This document shows, piece after piece, positions 40,318 to 46,796 of a stretch of DNA of 46,796 nt. The stretch comes from an uncultured Myxococcales bacterium (lineage in GTDB: Bacteria; Myxococcota_A; UBA9042): NCBI GenBank assembly GCA_937910235.1, contig CALENB010000576.1, forward strand, positions 1-46,796, in the 5' to 3' direction. Position numbers and translations under genes: made by a program. Under the pieces are notes generated by a model. The model ran no database searches. It saw only the letters and a program-made list of their open reading frames with translations, and was not told the origin of the DNA. Numbering within the stretch: position 1 is the first letter of the stretch; each line of letters opens with the position of its first letter.

Positions 40318-40860
40318 TTAACCCCGGGGGGTGGCCGGTGGATGTGACGTTGGGGCGGGGGTCGGGGTCGGGGTCGGCGTGCTCGCTAATCCCTCGTCCT
40401 CGTCGGTGGCGCGAAAGGCGCGAAAGAACCCGATCCGCTCATGCCCGTGATAGATGTCGCCGTGGATGACACGCGCGCCGATCAGCCCCTCGAGCCGCAG
40501 CCGCCTCGCGCCCTGACCTGGGCTACAATCCGGCCGGCCGGTGTCGATCTCCAGCGCTAGCTTGGCGCCCTCGATCTGTTTGGCGCAGACCGTCAGCGTC
40601 GGCGTGTCGCCGTCACCCAGGGCGAGCTGAACGGTGCTGGCCGAGGGGGAGAGGATCAGCGTCAGCGCATGGGCGTCAACCGGGCCAACATCGGCCGTTC
40701 CCGTCCAAGCGCCGGACCAAGCGGCCCCGCAGCCAGTGAGACCGCCGACGCCACCGAGCCCAACCACCAGCACAGCGATACGGATAGCCCGCCCGCGGCG
40801 ATGCAATGTGCGCTTGAGGCGACGCAATGTGCGCTTGAGAGCAGGGCTACGCTGCTGCAT
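40318..40860 (-). CDS. Small lipoprotein of unknown function
   Basis: The 180-residue product starts at ATG 40860 with a perfect AGGAGG seven bases upstream. A strongly basic N-terminus (two LKRTLRR units), hydrophobic core and lipobox GLTGC predict an outer or inner membrane lipoprotein. The mature region is beta-rich (AHALTLILSPSASTVQLALG, LTVCAKQIEGAKLALEID) with two Cys residues. The C-terminus is a Thr-Pro run (TPTPTPTPAPTS). Function is not recognisable. It is followed by the PHA-system-type gene and diverges from pfkA. The basic stretch comes from a 21-base duplication. Confidence 0.7.
   Translation of the reverse strand: MQQRSPALKRTLRRLKRTLHRRGRAIRIAVLVVGLGGVGGLTGCGAAWSGAWTGTADVGPVDAHALTLILSPSASTVQLALGDGDTPTLTVCAKQIEGAKLALEIDTGRPDCSPGQGARRLRLEGLIGARVIHGDIYHGHERIGFFRAFRATDEDEGLASTPTPTPTPAPTSHPPATPRG
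40798..40839 (-). repeat. 21-bp direct duplication in lipoprotein signal region
   Basis: Two adjacent copies of a 21-base unit (plus-strand core caatgtgcgcttgag) differ at one position. They encode repeated LKRTLRR-type heptads in the positively charged start of the lipoprotein signal peptide, nearly doubling its charge. Confidence 0.85.
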
Positions 40861-40939
40861 GCTCCGGCCTCCTGACCAGTCGCGGAAGATCCGCACGGCG
40901 GGATTGTAGGCAGGGGATCGTCTCAATGCCAGGGACTTC

Positions 40940-40956
40940 GTCGCGATTATCGTGAC
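40940..40956. promoter_or_regulatory. Imperfect palindrome between the lipoprotein gene and pfkA
   Basis: GTCGCGAT-T-ATCGTGAC is an 8-base dyad with one mismatch in the 140-base gap between divergent genes, about 45 bases before the pfkA start. It could be an operator for either gene; only its symmetry and position support this. Confidence 0.25.
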
Positions 40957-41000
40957 TGACGCGATTCGACCCCGAACTCAGCACCAAGCTAAGGCGAACC

Positions 41001-42146
41001 ATGCACCACGATTCAAGCCGCCGAACCCGCAGAATAGGCCTCCTCACGGGCGGCGGTGACTGCCCCGGGCTCAACGCCGTCATCTGGGCGGTAGTCCGGA
41101 GCGCCGCGCGCACCGACATCGAGGTGTTCGGTATTGAAGACGGCTTTGACGGCCTCATCGCTGGCGGCACGACACGTCGCCTCTCCATCGCGGACGTACG
41201 TGGGATCCATCGCGAAGGCGGCACCATCCTCGGCACCACCAATCGGGGCAACCCGTTTCGGTATCCGGTTGAGGTGGACGGCGTCATGACCGAGCAGGAC
41301 TGCAGCGACGAGCTTGTGCGCGCGGTGCGCCGGATCGGCTTGGACGGGCTGATCGTCATCGGCGGTGACGGCACGCTGGCCATCGCGGAGGAGCTGTCCC
41401 GCAAGGGCGTGAAGTGCGTCGGTGTGCCCAAAACCATCGACAACGACCTTGGCGCGACCGACACCACGTTTGGCTTCTACAGCGCCGTGACGACGGCCAT
41501 GGAGGCGCTCGACAAGCTCAAGACGACCGGCCAGAGCCACGATCGCGTCATGATCTTGGAGGTCATGGGACGCCACGCAGGCTGGATCGCGCTGCACTGC
41601 GGCTTGGCGGGCGGCGCGCACGTGATCTTGGTGCCGGAGATCCCCTACGACATTGAACCCGTGCTCGCCCGGATCCGCGCCCGCTGGGACGAGGAGCGCC
41701 GCCACTACACGCTGATCGTCGTCGCCGAAGGTGCGTACCCAGCCGGGGGCACCGAGAGCCACATCGCCGCGGAGGGTGCCGGCACAGTCGCCCGTGTCGG
41801 CGGCGCAGGGCTGCTGCTGGAGCGCACGCTCGTCGACGCGTTCCGAGGTGATCACTGGAGGCGGCAGCGGTCGGTGCCAGAGGTGCGGACCACCGTGCTC
41901 GGCCACCTACAGCGCGGCGGCTCACCCGGCGCCTACGACCGCATCGTGTCCATCCGCTTTGGCTGCGCGGCCCTGGACCTGATCGAGCGTGACCAGTGGA
42001 ACCGCATGGTCTGCCTGCGCGGCACGGAGATCGAGAGCGTGCCCCTGGAAGACGCGATCGCGCAGCTGCACCTCGTCGATCCCCAGGGCCAGCTCGTGCA
42101 ACAAGCGCGGTCCGTTGGCACCTGCATGGGCGACCACTGGGAGTAA
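41001..42146 (+). CDS. pfkA: 6-phosphofructokinase, PfkA family (mixed-type active site)
   Basis: The 381-residue enzyme phosphorylates fructose 6-phosphate in glycolysis. Motifs are GLLTGGGDCPGLNAVI, GTILGTTNRGNPF, IVIGGDGTLA (121-125), VGVPKTIDNDL with the catalytic TIDND (145-149), EVMGRHAGWIAL and VLGHLQRGGSP. It has Gly124 where pyrophosphate-dependent enzymes have Asp (GGDD), but Lys144 (PKTIDND), which in the classic ATP enzyme of E. coli is Gly. This Gly/Lys combination is the pattern of the mixed-substrate group of PFKs that are usually ATP-dependent, so ATP is the likely donor. It stands alone, reads rightward and ends at a strong hairpin shared with the next, convergent gene. Confidence 0.93.
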   Translation: MHHDSSRRTRRIGLLTGGGDCPGLNAVIWAVVRSAARTDIEVFGIEDGFDGLIAGGTTRRLSIADVRGIHREGGTILGTTNRGNPFRYPVEVDGVMTEQDCSDELVRAVRRIGLDGLIVIGGDGTLAIAEELSRKGVKCVGVPKTIDNDLGATDTTFGFYSAVTTAMEALDKLKTTGQSHDRVMILEVMGRHAGWIALHCGLAGGAHVILVPEIPYDIEPVLARIRARWDEERRHYTLIVVAEGAYPAGGTESHIAAEGAGTVARVGGAGLLLERTLVDAFRGDHWRRQRSVPEVRTTVLGHLQRGGSPGAYDRIVSIRFGCAALDLIERDQWNRMVCLRGTEIESVPLEDAIAQLHLVDPQGQLVQQARSVGTCMGDHWE

Positions 42147-42162
42147 CGCATCGCTGGGAGTA

Positions 42163-42192
42163 GCGGCGAGGCCCAAGATCCGGCCTCGCCGC
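42163..42192. terminator. Perfect 11-bp hairpin between converging pfkA and the giant surface gene
   Basis: GCGGCGAGGCC and GGCCTCGCCGC are exact inverted repeats separated by an 8-base loop (caagatcc). The hairpin sits 17 bases after the pfkA stop and 27 bases after the stop of the leftward giant gene. No T run follows on either strand, so termination efficiency is uncertain, but the position suits a bidirectional terminator. Confidence 0.6.
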
Positions 42193-42218
42193 CACCCGCT
42201 CAGGTGGTGACCCTCAAC

Positions 42219-45200
42219 CTACTCGACCGTCAGACTGACTTCCTTGGTGTTGTTCGTCTTGTTGGGCTCGCCCGCCACCGTCACGACCCAACGCAGCTTG
42301 TAGGTGCCGGCCTTTACGCTCGATGGGATCAGCGCTGTCTCCTTCGCGGTGGCCTCCTTGCCGGGATCGAGCGTCGGCTGGAGCTTCTCCATAAGCTTCA
42401 CGCTCTGCGTCGCTGACAGCATCAGGTAGAGCGACGCCGTGAAGCCGGTGCTCTTATTGCCCAGGTTCTTGTGCGTCGCCGCCACCGTCACCTGCGTACC
42501 CACCTTCGCTTTGCTCGGCGTCACGGTCAGGTCCGTCACCGCGATGTCCGGAACGGCCGTGATCGTCAGGGTGGTGTACTTCAGGTTGTTGTTCTCGAGT
42601 CGCTCAAACACGTTGTCGTCGGGATCGACCACCATCAGCAGTCGCCACGTACCCGTCATCGAGTCGGGGATCACGATCTTCACGTTGCCGGTCGCCGCCT
42701 TCTTGTAGACCAACGAAGCCACATCCGCCTCGCCAACCTTCACGTCGTCCTTGCTGTACGCGGTGTCTTTCGACAGGAAGAACCTCACGGTCGTCTTCGG
42801 CGACGTCGCCAGCCAGTAGTTGTACACGTACCACGTGACCGTCACGGTCTGGCCCGAGACCGGCGCGGTCGTGCTGGCCTTGATGTAGTACGCCAACAGG
42901 TCCGGCACCGCCTCGATCTTGATCTCGTGGTAGCTGACGTTGTTGGTCTCGTCGCTCTCGGCCACCTGATACGAGGAGTCGACCAGGTAGTTTAGGTAGT
43001 AAGTACCAGCCGCCAACGTCCCCGCCGGGGTGAACGAGAACGTCTCCGAGCCCGATTTTCCGGCCGCCAAGACGTCGCGCGTGCGCTGGCCCAGGTACGT
43101 GCCACCGTAGGCTTTCTTCGTGTTCAGGTAGATTCGGTCGTAGTGCTTCGCCGCCGACGCCAGCCCCTTGTTCTCCCAGGTCAACGACACATCGGCCTTC
43201 TTGCCAGCCGTCAGCGTCGCGCTCGCCGCCTTGATGGTGCCGGCCAAATCCGGGCGCCCAGCGATGGTGAACGCGACCATCGCCACGTTGTCGTTCTCGT
43301 TGCTCTCCTTGACTTGGTCTTTCGCGTCCGTCTTGGCGAATAACCAGTACTTGCCGGGCTTGTAGGTGCCCGGGATGAGCCACTTGCCCGTCGTGCTCTG
43401 GGCCACATTGGCCTTCAGCGGGCCTCGCGTGAACTTCGCCAGCAACGTGTCCGTGGCGTCCAACTTGTCGTCCGCCGAGAGGTAGTACTGCAGCTCGTAC
43501 TGGCCCGCCGTGTCCGTGCCGTAGTTCCGGTCATACGAGTACCACTGCATCGTCGAGTTTACGTGGTACGAAGCCGCGTAGGTCTTGAAGTAGTAGGTGT
43601 GCAGGTTCGGCATCGCGACGACCTTCACCTCCAAGGTCATGATGTTATCGACCTCGTTGGGCTCAGCGATCTGGTTGCTACCATCGGTCTTGAAGAGCAG
43701 GTACCACGTCCCAGGGCCGACGCTGCTCGGCACGTTGTAAGTCAGCTTGCTGGTGTAGCTGTCCCCGGCCTTGATGGTCTTGCGCAGCACGTAACCGAGC
43801 TCCACATCCGAGCCCAACTTGGTGTCCTTGGAGAAGTACACCCGGTCGTAGAACGAGCCCGTCGTCGCGTTGCCGTTGTTCTTGCCGGTGATCTCGACGG
43901 TGAACGGCGTCCCGGTCGGGATGGTCGTCGCGGCCTTCAGCCCAGTGGCGGCCACGTCGACGTAGCCGTTGTAGGTGATCTTGGTGACGAAGTAGTTGTT
44001 CACCTCGTTGCCTTCCGCCACGTCATTCTGCGAATCGGCCTGGTAGATGAGGTACCAAGTGCCGGGTTTCACGGTCTTCGGCATCGTGAAGGGGACCCAG
44101 CCGGCGTTGTAGATGTTCGGCTTCATCTCCGGCACCGCGACGGCGAACAGGTTGATGTCGCTCTGGTCCACCTTGTCGTCGGCCGAGAGCCACAGCTTGT
44201 CGGTGTGTTTGCCGACGGTGACGGTGCCGACGTTGCGGGTGTAACGGTAGTAGTTCGTCTTCTGGCCCCAGCTCATCGTGGTGTACTGCGGCTTGCTGCC
44301 CGAGGAGACCCTGATATCGCCGGCCGGCAACGTGTTGATCTTCTGCATGGCGATGTTGTTGGTCTCGTCGAGCTCAACGACCGCGTTCAGCGAATCGACG
44401 ATCGCGCCCACGTAGCGCACGCTCTTGCCCAAGTCGCTGCGCAGGATCACCGTGTACGCACCCGACAGCGTCTGACCAGGCTGAATCGCCGCCACGTCGA
44501 TGGCGCCCTTGTAGGTGTCCTTGCCGTTGATCGTCGTGTCCAGCGAGACGTAGAAGGCGAGCTTCACGGTCGGCGAGGCGACGATACCGTTGTTCTTCAC
44601 CGTCCAGGTCACCTTCACCCCAGCGCCGGCCGGATAGGTGTCTTTGTCGAGCTTAAAGCCGGTGATCTGGAGATCAGGCTGCTTCGGCAGGCCACAGAAG
44701 CCACCGCTGGCTTCGATACGACAAATCTGCGGCAGCTTGCACGTCGCGATCTTCTCAAAATCCAGGTAGGCCAAGTCGGCCTTGTCTGTGCTGCACTTCG
44801 GAGCCGACGTGCTGCCCGAGCAGCCCGGAAAACCAGCGCGTTTGTAGACCGCGTCGCCGACGCACTTGTAATCGTCGAGCACTTTCGTCGAACCGCACTT
44901 GAAGCCCTTGGCCAGCGGGATGTTGTCGCACTTCTTGCCAACCGCGTCGCACACATCGACGGTGCAGGGGTTGTTGTCATCGCACGTCGCCGTGGCGCCG
45001 GGCTTGCAGGAGCCAGCCTTGCAGGCGTCGCCCTTGGTGCAGTAGGAGCCATCGCTGCAGACCGCGCCATCGCTGAGCTGCTTGCCCTGGCATTTGCCGC
45101 CGACGCACGTCTCGGTGGTGCAATCGTTGCCGTCGTCACACTGCGTGTCGCCTGTGCAGGCCTTGCAGTTGCTGATGGCCTTGTAGACACACTTGCCGCT

Positions 45201-46796
45201 CACGGGCTCGCAGCTGTCGGTGGTGCAGGCGTCCTTGTCGTCGCAGCTCTTCGTCGTGCCAGCCTTGCAGACGCTATCGGCGCACGAATCCTTCTCGCTG
45301 CACAGGTTGCCGTCGTCGCAGGTCGCTGTGTTCGCCTTGGTCACACAGCCCTTCACCTTGTCGCAGCTGTCATCGGTGCACGCGTTGCCGTCGTCGCACT
45401 TGATCGCTGAGCCCACGCACGCGCCCTGGCTGCAGTAGTCCTTCTCAGTGCACTTGTCGCTGTCGTCGCACGGCGCCGCGTTGTCCTTGGCCACACAACC
45501 TTTGTCTTTGTCGCAGAGGTCGTCGGTGCAGATCTTGCCGTCGTCGCAGGCGAGCTTCGAGCCGGTGCACTTGCCGTCCGAGCACACATCATCCTTCGTG
45601 CACTTGTCACCATCGTCGCAATTTTCGCTGTTGGCGTTGGTCGTGCAGCCCTTGTCTTTGTCACACATGTCCGTGGTGCAGGGGTTCTTGTCGTCGCACG
45701 TAATCGACGCGCCGCCGCAGGTGCCGTCCTTGCAGACGTCCTTCGTGGTGCAGGCGTCGCCGTCATCGCAGAAGGCGGTGTTGTTCTTGTGCGTGCAGCC
45801 GGTGTCCTTGGCGCAGAGGTCCGTCGTGCAGGCGTCGCCGTCGTCACACGCGACCGAGCCGCCGACACATTTGCCATCTTTGCAGAGGTCTTTGTCGGTG
45901 CACTTGTCGCCGTCGTCACAGTCGGTCGGCGGGACGTTCGCTGCGAAGTCACAGGCGCCGGTCTTGCCGTCGCACTTGTCGGTCGTGCAGGGGTTGCTGT
46001 CAGTGCAGGTCTTGGCCTCACCAGCCGTGCACAGGCCAGCCTTGCAGATGTCCTTGTCCGTGCACTTGTCGCCATCATCGCAGAGCGCCGAATTGTCGAG
46101 GTTCACGCAGCCCTTGGCCTTGTCGCAGCTGTCGTCGGTGCAGGGGTTGCTGTCGTCGCAGGCCAACGCGGTGCCGAGGCACTTGCCGTTTGCGCAGGCG
46201 TCTTTCTCGGTGCACGCGTCACCGTCGTTGCACGGCGACTCGATCGGCGTCGCGCTGCAGCCATTCTTGCCCTCGCAGGCGTCTTTGGTGCACGGCTCGC
46301 CGTCATCGCACGTGTCTTCGTCGATCTGGCCATCGCAGTCGTCATCATCGCCATCGCAGAGCTCTTTCGTCGGCGCCACGGCGCTACAGACGCTCAACCC
46401 CGCGGCGGAGCACGCACGCGTGCCAGGGCACTGTCCAACGACCTGTCCGGTCGGATCTTCTGCGTAGCACGACGTCGTCAGCCCCTGCGCGGTCGCGGTC
46501 TTGCTGCACGCGCACTCACCCTTGTCCTTGGCGCGGACGCACTGCTTGGTCTTCACGCCTTCGACGGAGGTCGCCTCGCTGCAGATGTAGTCAGCGTCGC
46601 AATCTGCGTCGCTGCTACAAGCGCCGCCGCAGAATGCGCCGCTAGCGCCGAGCGCCACACATGCCGCGTTCGGATCGGCGGTCGTGGCGCACTCCTTCGA
46701 CGCGCCGCAGGGATTGCACAGCGTCGCCTCGGTGGGTGCGCCACCGTCCGTCGTGGCACCGTCCGTCGTGGCACCGTCCGTCGTCGCGCCGTCCGT
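42219..46796 (-). CDS. Giant secreted protein with Cys-rich repeats and CARDB domains, 5' end missing
   Basis: The frame is open past the right edge; 1525 residues are visible and the signal region is missing. The visible start is a Thr/Asp/Gly-rich linker (TDGAT units), typical after a lipobox. A Cys-rich region follows with one MopE-like motif (CDGDDDDCDGQIDEDTC) and about 18 units starting CxDxxxCT, alternating between CDDGDKCTDKDICKxGxC and CDDxNPCTxDxCDKxKGC types. From about residue 700 there are seven CARDB beta-sandwich domains of 90-110 residues (for example YPAGAGVKVTWTVKNNG and LTAGKKADVSLTWENKG), each with VDxxNxVxExxExNN-type ends. CARDB domains are adhesive or structural modules of secreted proteins. 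Role inferred: disulfide-stabilised cell-surface or spore/extracellular-matrix adhesin. It ends opposite pfkA. Confidence 0.85.
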   Translation of the reverse strand, partial: TDGATTDGATTDGATTDGGAPTEATLCNPCGASKECATTADPNAACVALGASGAFCGGACSSDADCDADYICSEATSVEGVKTKQCVRAKDKGECACSKTATAQGLTTSCYAEDPTGQVVGQCPGTRACSAAGLSVCSAVAPTKELCDGDDDDCDGQIDEDTCDDGEPCTKDACEGKNGCSATPIESPCNDGDACTEKDACANGKCLGTALACDDSNPCTDDSCDKAKGCVNLDNSALCDDGDKCTDKDICKAGLCTAGEAKTCTDSNPCTTDKCDGKTGACDFAANVPPTDCDDGDKCTDKDLCKDGKCVGGSVACDDGDACTTDLCAKDTGCTHKNNTAFCDDGDACTTKDVCKDGTCGGASITCDDKNPCTTDMCDKDKGCTTNANSENCDDGDKCTKDDVCSDGKCTGSKLACDDGKICTDDLCDKDKGCVAKDNAAPCDDSDKCTEKDYCSQGACVGSAIKCDDGNACTDDSCDKVKGCVTKANTATCDDGNLCSEKDSCADSVCKAGTTKSCDDKDACTTDSCEPVSGKCVYKAISNCKACTGDTQCDDGNDCTTETCVGGKCQGKQLSDGAVCSDGSYCTKGDACKAGSCKPGATATCDDNNPCTVDVCDAVGKKCDNIPLAKGFKCGSTKVLDDYKCVGDAVYKRAGFPGCSGSTSAPKCSTDKADLAYLDFEKIATCKLPQICRIEASGGFCGLPKQPDLQITGFKLDKDTYPAGAGVKVTWTVKNNGIVASPTVKLAFYVSLDTTINGKDTYKGAIDVAAIQPGQTLSGAYTVILRSDLGKSVRYVGAIVDSLNAVVELDETNNIAMQKINTLPAGDIRVSSGSKPQYTTMSWGQKTNYYRYTRNVGTVTVGKHTDKLWLSADDKVDQSDINLFAVAVPEMKPNIYNAGWVPFTMPKTVKPGTWYLIYQADSQNDVAEGNEVNNYFVTKITYNGYVDVAATGLKAATTIPTGTPFTVEITGKNNGNATTGSFYDRVYFSKDTKLGSDVELGYVLRKTIKAGDSYTSKLTYNVPSSVGPGTWYLLFKTDGSNQIAEPNEVDNIMTLEVKVVAMPNLHTYYFKTYAASYHVNSTMQWYSYDRNYGTDTAGQYELQYYLSADDKLDATDTLLAKFTRGPLKANVAQSTTGKWLIPGTYKPGKYWLFAKTDAKDQVKESNENDNVAMVAFTIAGRPDLAGTIKAASATLTAGKKADVSLTWENKGLASAAKHYDRIYLNTKKAYGGTYLGQRTRDVLAAGKSGSETFSFTPAGTLAAGTYYLNYLVDSSYQVAESDETNNVSYHEIKIEAVPDLLAYYIKASTTAPVSGQTVTVTWYVYNYWLATSPKTTVRFFLSKDTAYSKDDVKVGEADVASLVYKKAATGNVKIVIPDSMTGTWRLLMVVDPDDNVFERLENNNLKYTTLTITAVPDIAVTDLTVTPSKAKVGTQVTVAATHKNLGNKSTGFTASLYLMLSATQSVKLMEKLQPTLDPGKEATAKETALIPSSVKAGTYKLRWVVTVAGEPNKTNNTKEVSLTVE
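46746..46796 (-). repeat. 15-bp tandem repeat encoding TDGAT linker units
   Basis: Three full copies of gtccgtcgtggcacc (plus-strand form; the third is gtccgtcgtcgcgcc) and the start of a fourth run to the window edge. They encode Thr-Asp-Gly-Ala-Thr repeats of the presumed linker after the missing signal sequence; the array continues outside the window. Confidence 0.9.

Noticed and set aside
43563-46467. Two long open frames on the plus strand opposite the giant Cys-rich/CARDB gene (about 615 and 339 codons).
   Set aside because: They mirror the repetitive Cys/Asp codons of the real gene, have biased Ser/Leu/His/Arg or Val/Arg composition, no plausible start context and no recognisable domain.
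1-46796. Signs of recent horizontal transfer or mobile elements.
   Set aside because: No transposase, integrase, tRNA-flanked repeat or obvious shift in base composition was seen, including across the glycan locus.

Overview
The window is GC-rich, densely coded DNA (36 protein genes, no gap above about 160 bases) that looks chromosomal and most like Myxococcota (formerly Deltaproteobacteria). The evidence is several lipoproteins whose lipobox is followed by Asp/Ala/Thr-rich linkers, two proteins with MopE-type CDGxDNDCDG motifs, an AgmX/PglI (Glt gliding-motility type) envelope protein beside a TPR lipoprotein, and a giant Cys-rich/CARDB surface protein. I see no rRNA, tRNA, CRISPR array, insertion sequence, integrase or replication origin. 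The first and last genes run off the edges.

Left part (1-14906): the end of an AtoE-type short-chain fatty acid transporter; a MopE-motif/beta-propeller lipoprotein; a HEAT-like repeat protein ending in six consecutive TAG codons. Then a leftward block: small secreted protein, AgmX/PglI-like protein, TPR lipoprotein, two bacterial-microcompartment pentamer (BMC-P) genes, class II aldolase and 5'-nucleotidase lipoprotein. An NDP-sugar epimerase and a sugar nucleotidyltransferase diverge from each other, followed by tgt (queuosine tRNA modification).

Middle part (15006-34695): a membrane sulfatase/phosphotransferase, an M28 peptidase lipoprotein, a nitroreductase, a transglutaminase-like protein and a secreted endonuclease/phosphatase-type lipoprotein lead into a surface-glycan locus. 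This locus holds all six steps of CMP-pseudaminic acid synthesis. pseB is on the left arm with an asparagine-synthetase-like gene, a glycosyltransferase-like gene and a Wzx-like flippase. pseC, a fused SpsF(PseF)-PseG gene, pseI and pseH are on the right arm. A GT2 glycosyltransferase and a large polytopic membrane protein (possible GT-C or polymerase) close the locus.

Right part (34771-46796): a leftward, largely translationally coupled MoxR - DUF58 - BatA-like (VWA) operon headed by an uncharacterised exported protein. Upstream of it lie a small PHA-system-type protein and a lipoprotein. A divergent 6-phosphofructokinase follows, and then the 3' part of a giant secreted protein with about 18 Cys-rich repeats and 7 CARDB domains.

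A cross-cutting feature is the number of short tandem duplications with periods that are multiples of three (12, 15, 18, 21 bp, and a TAG run). Most sit in-frame in linkers or at gene starts. The likeliest places for new biology are the BMC-P/aldolase block without hexamer genes, the pseudaminic acid locus with its fused enzyme and Cys-less Asn-synthetase-like protein, and the two MopE-motif surface proteins.
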